Source: Acidobacteriota bacterium (lineage in GTDB: Bacteria; Acidobacteriota; Vicinamibacteria; Vicinamibacterales; JAFNAJ01). From it: DNA of 64,000 bases. The number at the start of each line of letters is the position of its first letter. Positions within the stretch are counted from its first letter, which is position 1. The stretch spans positions 1 to 64,000 of the forward strand of contig JAHDVP010000005.1 of assembly GCA_023384575.1 (NCBI GenBank), written 5' to 3'. This document shows positions 51,674 to 62,846 of the stretch, one piece after another. The translations under genes and the position numbers were made by a program. The notes beneath the pieces were generated by a model that made no database searches, was not told the DNA's origin, and saw only the letters and a list, made by a program, of their open reading frames with translations.

Positions 51674-52603
51674 ATGCCGACCGGCCCGTCGACGACCCGC
51701 GCCGACGCCCACCGCGACCAGTGGTTCGCGATGCGGCTGTCGCTCGGCTTCGGGGTCGTCATGCTCGCCGGGAAGGGGGGCGCGTACCTGCTGACCGGCT
51801 CGGCGGCGATCCTGTCGGACGCCGTCGAATCGGTCATCCACGTGATCGCGGTGGCGTTTGCCGCGTGGAGCCTGGTGCTGAGCGCACGTCCCGCCGATCG
51901 TCGTTACCCTTACGGGTACGAGCGCATCGCCTTCTTCTCGGCCGGCTTCGAAGGCGCGATGATCGTGATTGCGGCCGTCGGCATCATCGTCGCGTCGGTG
52001 CGCAAGTGGCTCGGCGGGATCGAGCTGGAACAGCTCGGGCTCGGCACGTTGATTGTCGCCGCTGCCGCGGGCGTCAACGCGCTGCTCGGCTGGTACCTGG
52101 TCAGCACCGGCCGCCGGACGCAGTCGCTCATCCTCGAAGCCAACGGCAAGCACGTGCTGACCGACAGCTGGACGAGCGTCGGGGTCATCGGTGGCCTCGT
52201 GCTCGTCATTGCGACAGGATGGAAGCCCTTCGATCCGATCTTCGCGATGGCCGTCGCCCTCAACATCCTGTGGTCGGGGGCGCAGCTCATGGGGCGATCC
52301 GTCGGCGGCCTGATGGACCGTTCGGACCCGGCGGTCGAGCGCGCGCTCGGCGAGCAGCTCGACACCCTGTCGGCCGAGCTGGGCATCGAGTACCACGCGC
52401 TGCGATTCCGGCACACCGGACAGCGCGTGCTCGTCGAGGTCCACCTGCTGTTTCCCTACGATCTCGCGCTCGGCGAGGCCCACCGTCTGGCGACGACGGT
52501 CGAGGAACGGCTCCCGCGAGGCATCGGCCGCGACGTGGAGGTGATCACGCACCTCGAGGCGCTCGAGGACCATCAGGACGTGCACCGCGCAGGGCCGCAC
52601 TGA
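51674..52603 (+). CDS. Cation diffusion facilitator (CDF) metal transporter
   Basis: A 309-residue CDF protein with six predicted membrane segments and a C-terminal cytoplasmic metal-binding domain. Site A reads SDAVESVIH, where many Zn-type CDFs have DxxxHSxxD, and site B reads HVLTD (NGKHVLTDSWTSVGV). This combination is known in some groups but the metal (Zn, Fe, Mn, Co) cannot be fixed. It should export divalent metal in exchange for protons. It follows the dehydrogenase gene by 31 bp and is convergent with parE. Confidence 0.88.
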   Translation: MPTGPSTTRADAHRDQWFAMRLSLGFGVVMLAGKGGAYLLTGSAAILSDAVESVIHVIAVAFAAWSLVLSARPADRRYPYGYERIAFFSAGFEGAMIVIAAVGIIVASVRKWLGGIELEQLGLGTLIVAAAAGVNALLGWYLVSTGRRTQSLILEANGKHVLTDSWTSVGVIGGLVLVIATGWKPFDPIFAMAVALNILWSGAQLMGRSVGGLMDRSDPAVERALGEQLDTLSAELGIEYHALRFRHTGQRVLVEVHLLFPYDLALGEAHRLATTVEERLPRGIGRDVEVITHLEALEDHQDVHRAGPH

Positions 52604-52626
52604 CCGGGGCGCCGCCTGCCGGTCAG
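52600..52626. terminator. Hairpin overlapping the stops of the CDF and parE genes
   Basis: CTGACCGG (52600-52607) and CCGGTCAG (52619-52626) form an 8-bp stem around an 11-nt GC-rich loop. Both stop codons lie inside the stem arms. It sits exactly between two convergent genes. No U-tract is present. Confidence 0.65.
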
Positions 52627-54527
52627 ACGTCGAGCTCGCGCGCGTCCTCGGCCCGTTCCATGATGAAGCGGAAACGGGCAGAGGCGTCCTTGCCCATCAG
52701 CTCGTTGATGACCCGGTCGGTGACGATCGGGTCGACCACGTCGACGCGCAGCAGGCGCCGCGTTTTCGGGTTCAACGTCGTCTCCCAGAGCACCTTCGGC
52801 ATCATCTCGCCAAGGCCCTTGAACCGGGTGATCTCGGGTCGTGCCCGGCCCGACACCCGGGCGAGGATGTCGGCCTTGTGCGCTTCGTCGAGCGCCCAGT
52901 AGGTGTCCTTGCCGGCGTCGATACGGTAGAGCGGCGGCTGCGCGACAAAGACCTTGCCCGCGGTGATGAGCTGAGGGAGGTGCCGGTAGATGAAGGTGAG
53001 GAGGAGCGTCGCGATGTGATGACCGTCGGAGTCGGCATCGGCGAGGATGATGACCCGGCCGTACCGCAGTCGCGCGAGGTCGAAGGTCTTGCCGAGGCCG
53101 CAGCCGAGCGCCGTGACGAGGTCGGTCAGCTCCTTGTTCTCGAGCACGCGCGCGAGCGACGCGCTCTCGGTGTTGAGCACCTTGCCACGCAGCGGCAGGA
53201 TCGCCTGGCGCGTGCGGTCCCGCCCCTGCTTGGCCGACCCCCCGGCCGAATCGCCTTCGACCACGAACAGCTCGCTGTCGTGCGCCCCCGGTGACGTGCA
53301 GTCGCTCAGCTTGCCCGGCAGGTTCAGGCGGTTCGACGTGGCGGTCTTCCGCACGACGTCCTGCTGCGCGGCCCGGCTCGCTTCCCGTGCCCGGGCCGCC
53401 AGGATGATCCGGGCGACGATGGCCTCGGCCACCGAGATGTTGTGATTCAGCCAGTGCTCGAGCGCGGGCCGCACCAGCGAGTCGACGAGTGAGAGCACCT
53501 CCGGGTTGTTCAGCCGGTCCTTCGTCTGCCCCTGGAACTGCGGCTCGGCGACGAACAGGCTCAGGACGCCCACGAGCCCCTCGCGGATGTCGTCGGCCGA
53601 CAGCGTGACGCCCTTGGGCGACAGGTTGTGCGTCTCGATGAAGTTCCGGACGGCCTTGCCGATGCCCGCGCGGAGCCCGTTTTCGTGCGTCCCGCCCGAG
53701 CCGGTCGGAATGCCGTTGACGTAGCTGCGCACGTGCTCGTCGGTGGCCTCGGTCCACTGCAGGACGAGGTCGAGCCGCAGCCCGTTGTCACGCGAGACCG
53801 AGAAGGCGACATCGTGCACCGGGCGGGCCCCTCGCTCGACGAGGATCTTCCTGACGTAGTCGACGAGCCCGTCGTGGTGCTCGAAGACCGTCTTCTCCCC
53901 GGCGACCTGATCGTCGAAGGTGATCCTGAGGCCCTTGTGGATGAAGCTCGCGATCTCGAGGCGCTCGCGGATGACGGCGGCCTCGAACTCGACCTTCGGA
54001 AAGACGATGGGATCGGGATGGAAGTACACGGTCGTGCCCGTGCCCCGGGCCGCTCCGAGCCGCTTGATCGGGCCGAGCGGCCGTCCCTGCCTGAAACGCT
54101 GCTCCCACAGCGCGCCATCGCGCTTCACCGTGGCGACGAGCTCCTTCGACAGGGCGTTGACCACGCTCGCCCCGACGCCGTGCAGGCCGCCGGCCGTCTT
54201 GTAGCTCGAGTGCTCGAACTTGCCGCCCGCGTGCAGCATCGTGAAGATCACCTCGAGCGCGCTCTTGCGCGTCTTGGGGTGGGGGTCGACCGGGATGCCG
54301 CGACCGTCGTCGGCGATGGTGATCGACGACCCGTCGCGATGCAGCGTCACCATGATGGTCGACGCGAAGCCGTTCATCGCCTCGTCGACGGCGTTGTCGA
54401 GGATCTCCCAGACGAGGTGGTGCAGCCCGGCGGTGCCGACGCCGCCGATGTACATGCCCGGGCGCTTCCGTACCGGCTCGAGGCCCTCGAGCACGGTGAT
54501 GTCTCTTGCGGTATACGAACGGCTCAT
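52623..54527 (-). CDS. parE: DNA topoisomerase IV/gyrase subunit B (ParE-like)
   Basis: A 634-residue type II topoisomerase B subunit. The GHKL ATPase domain has GLEPVRKRPGMYIG, the DNAVDEA motif and ADDGRGIPVD. The transducer follows, and the TOPRIM domain has SELFVVEGDSAGGSAKQGRDR and ADADSDGHH. The length is that of the shorter ParE/GyrB form. It supplies ATP-driven strand passage with the A subunit encoded at 60319-62721. It is 161 bp downstream of glnN. Gyrase and topoisomerase IV cannot be separated on this sequence alone. Confidence 0.9.
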   Translation of the reverse strand: MSRSYTARDITVLEGLEPVRKRPGMYIGGVGTAGLHHLVWEILDNAVDEAMNGFASTIMVTLHRDGSSITIADDGRGIPVDPHPKTRKSALEVIFTMLHAGGKFEHSSYKTAGGLHGVGASVVNALSKELVATVKRDGALWEQRFRQGRPLGPIKRLGAARGTGTTVYFHPDPIVFPKVEFEAAVIRERLEIASFIHKGLRITFDDQVAGEKTVFEHHDGLVDYVRKILVERGARPVHDVAFSVSRDNGLRLDLVLQWTEATDEHVRSYVNGIPTGSGGTHENGLRAGIGKAVRNFIETHNLSPKGVTLSADDIREGLVGVLSLFVAEPQFQGQTKDRLNNPEVLSLVDSLVRPALEHWLNHNISVAEAIVARIILAARAREASRAAQQDVVRKTATSNRLNLPGKLSDCTSPGAHDSELFVVEGDSAGGSAKQGRDRTRQAILPLRGKVLNTESASLARVLENKELTDLVTALGCGLGKTFDLARLRYGRVIILADADSDGHHIATLLLTFIYRHLPQLITAGKVFVAQPPLYRIDAGKDTYWALDEAHKADILARVSGRARPEITRFKGLGEMMPKVLWETTLNPKTRRLLRVDVVDPIVTDRVINELMGKDASARFRFIMERAEDARELDV

Positions 54528-54688
54528 CGTGTCCTGGTGCGTCCCTGCGGCCGCGCGCACCACCGGGCTGGCCAGGCGGCGCGCGGCCCGGCCGGGCCCG
54601 CCGGCGGGCGGCGATCGGCCCATGGTACACGAAGCGGAGAGCAGGGGCCCGGCGCGCCTGCGGACGGAGCGCGGCCGGACCCCGGCGG

Positions 54689-56869
54689 TCACTTGATGAA
54701 GAGCATCTCGCGGTACGTCGGAAGGGGCCACCGGTCTGAAGGCACGACGATCTCCAGGCGGTCGCCCGTCTCGCGCAGGGCGTTCATCGCCGGGATGACC
54801 TTGTCGCGAAAGTAGCGCGCGTGGTCCTCCGGCGCTCCCCCGTTGGCGTGCTCGAGCAGCTCCGCGAGAGCGTCGGTCCGAACGCGGAACGCATCGACGA
54901 GGCCCGACAGGCCCTCGAGCGTCTTCAGCCCGCCCGTCGCGGAGAGGCCCGCCTGCTTGACCGCCGCGACGTTCTCGGCCACCGCCCGCTGGTAGTCGAG
55001 GGCGGCCGGCAGGATGTAGCGGTTCGCCATGAGGACCATCAGCTGCGCCTCGACGTTGATGGTCTTGGAGTACGCCTCGAGGTTGACGTCGTACCGGGCC
55101 CGGAGCTCCCTGGCGTTGAGCACGCGGTACTTCTCGAACGTGGCGATGACCTCTGGCTGCACGAGCTGCGGCAACGCGTCGACCGTGTTCCGGAGGTTGA
55201 GCAGGCCTCGCTGCTCGGCCTCGCGCTGCCACTCCGCGGAGTAGCCGTTGCCGTTGAAGACGATGCGCTTGTTCTCGGCGGTGAGCTGCGCGAGCAGTGA
55301 GCCGACGGCCTCGGCGAGCGTGGTCCCCTTGGCGAGATCGCTCTCGAGGGTCGTGGCGATGTGGTCGAGCGCTTCGGTGACGGCGACGTTGAGCGCGATG
55401 GTGGGAAAGGCGACGTTCTGATTGGACGAGACCGCACGGAACTCGAACTTGTTCCCCGTGAAGGCGAAGGGACTGGTGCGGTTGCGATCGCCGGCATCGC
55501 GCGTGAGCTTCGGCAGCACCGAGACGCCGGTCTCGAGCAGGCCACCCTGGCGGGTGCTCTTCGCGCCGCCGTTCTCGATCTGCTCGAAGATGTCGGTCAG
55601 CATGTCGCCGAGGAAGATCGACATGATGGCCGGCGGCGCCTCGTTCGCTCCTAGCCGGTGGTCGTTGCCGGCGCTGGCGATGGCGGCGCGCAGCAGCCCC
55701 TGGAACCGGTTGACCGCCCGCAGCACGGCAGCGCAGAAGACGAGGAACTGGAGGTTCTCGTGCGGCGTGTCGCCGGGGTTGAGCAGGTTGTAGCCGAACT
55801 CGTCCGAGAGGCTCCAGTTGAGGTGCTTGCCCGAGCCGTTGACGCCCGCGAAGGGCTTCTCGTGCATCAGGCAGGCGAGCCCGTACCGCGGCGCCACGCG
55901 CCGCAGCGTCTCCATGGTCATCATCTGGTGGTCGGTCGCCACGTTCGCGTTCTCGAAGATCGGCGCGACCTCGTACTGACCCGGCGCGACCTCGTTGTGG
56001 CGCGTCTTCACCGGCACGCCGCACTTGTAGAGCTCGTTTTCGACCTCCATCATGCAGGCCAGCACCCGGTCGGGGATGGCGCCGAAGTACTGGTCTTCCA
56101 TCTCCTGCCCCTTGGGCGGCCGCGCCCCGAACAGGGTCCGCCCGGCGTTGATGAGATCCGGGCGCGCGAAGTAGAAGTGGCGATCGACGAGAAAGTACTC
56201 CTGCTCGGGACCGCAGGTCGTGTGCACGCGCTCGGCCGTCGACCCGAACAGCCGCAGGACGCGGACGGCCTGGTGCGACAGCGCTTCGATCGAGCGGAGC
56301 AGCGGGGTCTTCTTGTCGAGGGCATCGCCGGTCCAGCTCACGAACGCGCTCGGGATGACGAGGGTCGTGCCGTTCGCACTGCGGAGGAGCCAGGGCGGGC
56401 TCGTGGGGTCCCACGCCGTGTAGCCGCGGGCCTCGAAGGTCGAGCGCATGCCGCCAGACGGAAAGCTCGAGGCGTCCGGTTCGCCCTTGATGAGCTCCCG
56501 GCCGTTGAACTCCGCCACCGCCTTGCCGTCGTGCGTCGGAACGAGGAAGGAGTCGTGCTTCTCGGCCGTGATGCCCGTCATGGGCTGGAACCAGTGGGTG
56601 TAGTGCGTGGCGCCGTGCTCGACGGCCCAGTCCTTCATCGCCGTGGCGATCGTGTCGGCCACCGACTCCTCGAGCGGCTGCCCGCGGGTCACCGTCAGGC
56701 GCAAGGCCCGGAAGACGTCCTTCGGCAGCCGGGCCTTCTGGATGGCCTCGTTGAACGCCAGCGAACCGAAGGTGTCGGTGGCCCGCGACGGCGCATCACC
56801 GACGGGCCGGGCCGTGCGGTTCCAGTGGAGTACGGCGTTGATCGCGTCACGAGAAGCAGCGGAACCCAT
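54689..56869 (-). CDS. glnN: Type III glutamine synthetase (GlnN)
   Basis: A 726-residue GS of type III. Diagnostic blocks include RHNEVAPGQYEVAPIFEN, HEKPFAGVNGSGKHLNWS and NRTSPFAFTGNKFEFR. It assimilates ammonium into glutamine with ATP. The ATG at 56869 follows AAGGAT and gives the usual N-terminus. It has its own promoter-like element with an embedded palindrome and is divergent from the KOR operon. Type III enzymes are typical of Bacteroidota, cyanobacteria and some other phyla. Confidence 0.95.
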   Translation of the reverse strand: MGSAASRDAINAVLHWNRTARPVGDAPSRATDTFGSLAFNEAIQKARLPKDVFRALRLTVTRGQPLEESVADTIATAMKDWAVEHGATHYTHWFQPMTGITAEKHDSFLVPTHDGKAVAEFNGRELIKGEPDASSFPSGGMRSTFEARGYTAWDPTSPPWLLRSANGTTLVIPSAFVSWTGDALDKKTPLLRSIEALSHQAVRVLRLFGSTAERVHTTCGPEQEYFLVDRHFYFARPDLINAGRTLFGARPPKGQEMEDQYFGAIPDRVLACMMEVENELYKCGVPVKTRHNEVAPGQYEVAPIFENANVATDHQMMTMETLRRVAPRYGLACLMHEKPFAGVNGSGKHLNWSLSDEFGYNLLNPGDTPHENLQFLVFCAAVLRAVNRFQGLLRAAIASAGNDHRLGANEAPPAIMSIFLGDMLTDIFEQIENGGAKSTRQGGLLETGVSVLPKLTRDAGDRNRTSPFAFTGNKFEFRAVSSNQNVAFPTIALNVAVTEALDHIATTLESDLAKGTTLAEAVGSLLAQLTAENKRIVFNGNGYSAEWQREAEQRGLLNLRNTVDALPQLVQPEVIATFEKYRVLNARELRARYDVNLEAYSKTINVEAQLMVLMANRYILPAALDYQRAVAENVAAVKQAGLSATGGLKTLEGLSGLVDAFRVRTDALAELLEHANGGAPEDHARYFRDKVIPAMNALRETGDRLEIVVPSDRWPLPTYREMLFIK

Positions 56870-57216
56870 GGAGATCCTTTCGTACGGAAACAGCAACGAC
56901 GCAACGAACTCGGACGAGCAGGAGAAACTGCAATCGACGGGAGATTATGGCGCACGAGGTGCGTGATGGCAAGTGGTGAGATCGCATGAAAGCGTTCCTA
57001 CGAACTCTATAGTGCAAAGTGATGCGTGAAGTGTCTTGGGCGCAACCTGGCGCGAACGCCGACGCGGTACCGGTCGGGCAGAATCCCGACACACCTCGCT
57101 TGGCCTGTTTCGTGCTTAACTTGACCAAGTAGCCTCAGGTCGCCGGATTCTCGGCGCCCCCTCGAGGCTGAGTCGTGTACGGAATCCCGTCACTCGGGCT
57201 TTCGTCGAGGAGCGCA
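56870..57216. other. Divergent intergenic region between glnN and korAB
   Basis: This 347-bp gap has no convincing coding frame. Toward glnN it holds a well-formed promoter (56944-56972). Toward korA it holds a short inverted repeat ACTTG-AC-CAAGT (57019-57030 offset +100, i.e. 57119-57130) but no strong -35/-10 pair. AT content rises from about 56940 to 57020. A sigma-54-like GG-N10-GC pair at 56949-56962 was considered and not accepted. Confidence 0.5.
56944..56972 (-). promoter_or_regulatory. Promoter of glnN with palindrome in the spacer
   Basis: On the minus strand TTGCCA (56967-56972) and CATAAT (56944-56949) are 17 bp apart; each matches the sigma-70 consensus at 5 of 6 positions. Within the spacer is an exact inverted repeat CGCAC-GAG-GTGCG (56951-56963), placed where a repressor could occlude polymerase. 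The predicted start would be about 65-70 bp upstream of the glnN ATG. The regulator is unknown. Confidence 0.6.
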
Positions 57217-59007
57217 ATGACCAGGGATCTTGTGATTGGGATGGCGGGCTCAGGAGGCGACGGCGTCGTCGCTGCCGGCGAGGCGCTGATGACGGCCGTC
57301 GCCCTTGACGGCTATTACGCGATGCTCACGAAGAGCTTCGGCCCGCAGATCCGCGGGGGCGAGTCGTCTTGCCGCCTGCGCGTGGCCACGGTGCCCGTCC
57401 CGAGCCCGGGCGGCACGCTCGACGTCGCCATCGCGCTCAACTGGGACGACTTCCTTCGCTTCGGCGGCGAACTGCCGATTGGGGGGCACACGGTCGTCAT
57501 CTACGACAGCGCGACGGGGGTGGCCCCCGACCAGATTCCGGTCGCTGGCGTCAGACCGGCGGAGGTGGTGCCGGTCGCCATTGGCGAGATGGCGCGAAAG
57601 GCCGCCGGCACCGACAAGGCCAAGAACACGATCGTGCTCGGACTCTTGGCGGGCTGGTTCAACCTGGCGCCTCAGCACATCGTCTCGGGCATTCGGAAGC
57701 GGTTCGCCAAGAAGAGCGCCGAGGTGGTCGCGCAGAACGAGCGGGCGTTCCAGAGCGGGCTCGAATACGCCGAGGCGCACCCCCTCACCTCCGATTGCCG
57801 ACTGGAGGGTGCCCCCGCTGACGCGCCGCCGAAACTGGTGACCGACGGCAACGACATGTGCGCGGCCGCCGCCATCTTCGCCGGGTGCGAGTTCTTCGGC
57901 GGGTACCCGATCACGCCGTCGTCGGAGATCATGCACTTCTTCAACCGGGAAATCTGGAAGCACGGTGGGACGATGCTGCAGGCGGAGGACGAGATCGCCG
58001 GCATCGGCGCCGTGGTGGGCGCGTCGTTCGCCGGCAAGAAGGCGATGACGGCCACCTCCGGCCCCGGGATGTCCCTCAAGACCGAGATGCTGGGCCTCGC
58101 GACCATCGCCGAGTTGCCGCTCGTGTGCGTGAACGTCCAGCGCGGAGGGCCCTCGACCGGCATCCCGACCAAGAGCGAGCAGTCGGATCTCTGGCAGGCC
58201 GCCTTCTCGGCGCATGGGGACGTCGTCCGCCCGGTGCTGGCGCCGGTCGACGTCGCCGATACGTTCGGCGTCACGATCGAGGCCTTCAACATCGCCGAGC
58301 ACTACCAGACGCCGGTCGTCGTCCTCTCCGACCAGGACATCGCCCAGCGCAAGGAATCGTTCGACGCCATCGACACGTCGGTCTTCACGCTCGAGCAACG
58401 CCGCCGGCCCACCGAGGACGAACTGCGCGACTACCTGCGCTACCGCTTCACCGAGTCGGGCATCAGCCCCATCAGCCACCCAGGCATGAAGGGCGGCAAT
58501 TATCTCGCGGCGGGCATCGAGCACAACGAGTCGGGCGCTCCGACGGCCAACGGCGAGATGCACGCGAAGATGAACGACAAGCGGATCCGCAAGTTCCGCC
58601 CCCTGGCCGGCCGGCACGACCTCTTCGTCGTGGATGGTCCCGACGATGCGACGCTGGCGCTCGTCGGCTGGGGGAGCCTCGCCGGAGTGCTCGGCGAAGC
58701 GGCGGCCGCGGCGCGCGCCGAAGGGCTTCGCGTGAAGACGCTGGTGCCGAAGCTGCTCTACCCGGTCGCTGCCGACGTCTACGCGCGGTTCTTCCGCTCG
58801 GTGCAGGCCGGTCTCTTCATCGAGCAGTCCCACCAGGGGCAACTGCACCGCCTCGTGCGCATGTTCGTGGACCTGCCGCCCGGCATCGAGTCGCTGGCGC
58901 GAAGCGGATCCAACCCGATCGACGCCGGGCTCGTGCTCGCCCGGGTGCGCCAGCTGGCGCGCGGCCTGCAACAGGCCCGCGCGCCAATGGTCGAACAGGT
59001 CGGATGA
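57217..59007 (+). CDS. korA: 2-oxoacid:ferredoxin oxidoreductase, fused gamma-alpha subunit
   Basis: A 596-residue protein with an N-terminal gamma domain (DLVIGMAGSGGDGVVAAGE, then KSFGPQIRGGESSCRLRV) fused to an alpha domain with the pyrimidine-binding core (FFGGYPITPSSEIMHFF) and CoA-related C-terminal region. With KorB it forms an oxidoreductase most like the 2-oxoglutarate-specific KorAB. It uses ferredoxin rather than NAD. The ATG at 57217 is preceded by GAGGAG; GTG at 57175 is a possible longer start. It is divergent from glnN and followed by korB. Confidence 0.93.
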   Translation: MTRDLVIGMAGSGGDGVVAAGEALMTAVALDGYYAMLTKSFGPQIRGGESSCRLRVATVPVPSPGGTLDVAIALNWDDFLRFGGELPIGGHTVVIYDSATGVAPDQIPVAGVRPAEVVPVAIGEMARKAAGTDKAKNTIVLGLLAGWFNLAPQHIVSGIRKRFAKKSAEVVAQNERAFQSGLEYAEAHPLTSDCRLEGAPADAPPKLVTDGNDMCAAAAIFAGCEFFGGYPITPSSEIMHFFNREIWKHGGTMLQAEDEIAGIGAVVGASFAGKKAMTATSGPGMSLKTEMLGLATIAELPLVCVNVQRGGPSTGIPTKSEQSDLWQAAFSAHGDVVRPVLAPVDVADTFGVTIEAFNIAEHYQTPVVVLSDQDIAQRKESFDAIDTSVFTLEQRRRPTEDELRDYLRYRFTESGISPISHPGMKGGNYLAAGIEHNESGAPTANGEMHAKMNDKRIRKFRPLAGRHDLFVVDGPDDATLALVGWGSLAGVLGEAAAAARAEGLRVKTLVPKLLYPVAADVYARFFRSVQAGLFIEQSHQGQLHRLVRMFVDLPPGIESLARSGSNPIDAGLVLARVRQLARGLQQARAPMVEQVG

Positions 59008-59035
59008 CCAGACGGATCACGTGAGAGGAACGGCG

Positions 59036-59914
59036 ATGACGACAGTTGTGGACGTGTACGTCGCGAAGGACTACAAGAGCGATCTCAAGCCGATCTGGTG
59101 CCCGGGGTGCGGCGACTTCGGCGTCGTGCAGGCCATCTACCGGGCCTTGGCCAACATCGGCCGCGCGCCGCACGAGATTGCCTTCATCTCGGGTATCGGC
59201 TGTTCGAGCCGGATCCCGGGCTACACCACCGCCTACGGGTTCAACACCGTGCACGGGCGTGCCCTGCCCATCGCGCAGGGCATCAAGCTGGCCAACCCCG
59301 AACTGCTCGTGCTCGTGGCGGGCGGCGACGGCGACGGGTTCTCGATCGGCGGCGGGCACGTGGCCCACGCCATCCGGCGAAACCTCGACCTGACGTACAT
59401 CATCATGGACAACCAGATCTACGGGTTGACCAAGGGACAGCTCTCGCCGACGTCACCGAAGGGCATGAAGACCGCTTCGTCGAGTTTCGGGAGCATGGAG
59501 GATCCGGTCAATCCGCTGCTGTACGTGCTGGGATACGGCGCGCGTTTCGTCGCACAGGGCACCCCAGCCGACATGGCGGGCCTCGCGGCGGTCGTCGAGG
59601 AGGGCATCCGCTACCCGGGCTTCGCGTTCATCAACGTCCAGTCGCCGTGCATCACCTACGGCGAGGCCGACCAGCAACTCAAGGCGCAGAAGCAGCGGCT
59701 CGAGCCGCTCGCGTCGCTGGGGCACGACCCGTCGAACCGGCTGGCGGCGATGGAACTCGCGCAGGCCTACGGCACGAAGCTCTACACGGGAGTGTTCTAC
59801 CGCGACCCCGCGCCGGGGCCAACCTTCGAGGATCTGGCCCGCGAGCGTCAGGCGCAGCTCGAAGGCCAGCGTGTCACTCGGGAGCACGTGCTCGACGCCT
59901 TCCGCCCGGAGTGA
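59036..59914 (+). CDS. korB: 2-oxoacid:ferredoxin oxidoreductase beta subunit
   Basis: A 292-residue TPP-binding subunit with WCPGCGDFGVV near the N-terminus (cluster and TPP contacts) and GGDGDGFSIGGGH, the TPP motif. It supplies the thiamine diphosphate site and one [4Fe-4S] cluster to KorAB. AGAGGAA before ATG 59036 supports this start over 59021. It is 28 bp downstream of korA. No separate delta (ferredoxin) subunit is visible, so soluble ferredoxin is the likely acceptor. Confidence 0.94.
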   Translation: MTTVVDVYVAKDYKSDLKPIWCPGCGDFGVVQAIYRALANIGRAPHEIAFISGIGCSSRIPGYTTAYGFNTVHGRALPIAQGIKLANPELLVLVAGGDGDGFSIGGGHVAHAIRRNLDLTYIIMDNQIYGLTKGQLSPTSPKGMKTASSSFGSMEDPVNPLLYVLGYGARFVAQGTPADMAGLAAVVEEGIRYPGFAFINVQSPCITYGEADQQLKAQKQRLEPLASLGHDPSNRLAAMELAQAYGTKLYTGVFYRDPAPGPTFEDLARERQAQLEGQRVTREHVLDAFRPE

Positions 59915-59987
59915 CCGGCGTCCCAGGCGCACACGGCGGTGCGCGGCGGCACGCGTACCCTGCCGACTGCGTGCTCGATCCGCGGCG

Positions 59988-60287
59988 TCAGTTCGAGACG
60001 GACCGGGTGTGGAAACCGGCGAGTTCGAGCGTGGCGCGTACCGTGTCGAAGATCGTGCGCGCCTCGGGTGGCAGCGACGCCTCCCGCTCGTGCAGGTGCC
60101 GTCCCAGGGTGAACATCCGGAACCGGATGGCCTCCATGTGAAACGCGGTGATGGCCTGCTGCAGCGGGCCGATGGCCTCCACGAGCGGGGCCGTGACCGT
60201 CGCGTCCGGCTGCGCCCTCAGCAGGGTCTCGAGCTCGCCGAGCAGGCGCCGGGCCTGATCTCGATGTGTCGTGTCACGTGGGGACAT
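59988..60287 (-). CDS. Small helical protein of unknown function
   Basis: A 99-residue, mostly alpha-helical, Leu/Ala/Arg-rich protein (QARRLLGELETLLRAQPD and LQQAITAFHMEAIRFRMF). It has no Cys, signal peptide or known motif. It lies 31 bp downstream of the topoisomerase A gene on the same strand and may be co-transcribed with it. The regular amphipathic pattern suggests a real gene. No function is proposed. Confidence 0.6.
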   Translation of the reverse strand: MSPRDTTHRDQARRLLGELETLLRAQPDATVTAPLVEAIGPLQQAITAFHMEAIRFRMFTLGRHLHEREASLPPEARTIFDTVRATLELAGFHTRSVSN

Positions 60288-60318
60288 GGTCGATGGTCCT
60301 CGTGTGAACGGGAGCGCT

Positions 60319-62721
<2,403 letters not shown>

Positions 62722-62846
62722 GCGGGCGCCTCCAGAGACAACCCCTCATGATACGTGCGGCGCCGGTGCCAGGGAAAGGCGGTCGGGCAGGCGTTCACGT
62801 TCGGGCGGGCGCGGCCGATTCCCCTCGAAGAGATCTGGCGGGCACG

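Noticed and set aside
56949-56962. Sigma-54 promoter (TGGCGC...GTGCG, GG-N10-GC) in the glnN/korAB gap
   Set aside because: The -12 part matches poorly and it points to korA from more than 250 bp. The same bases fit a better minus-strand sigma-70 promoter for glnN.
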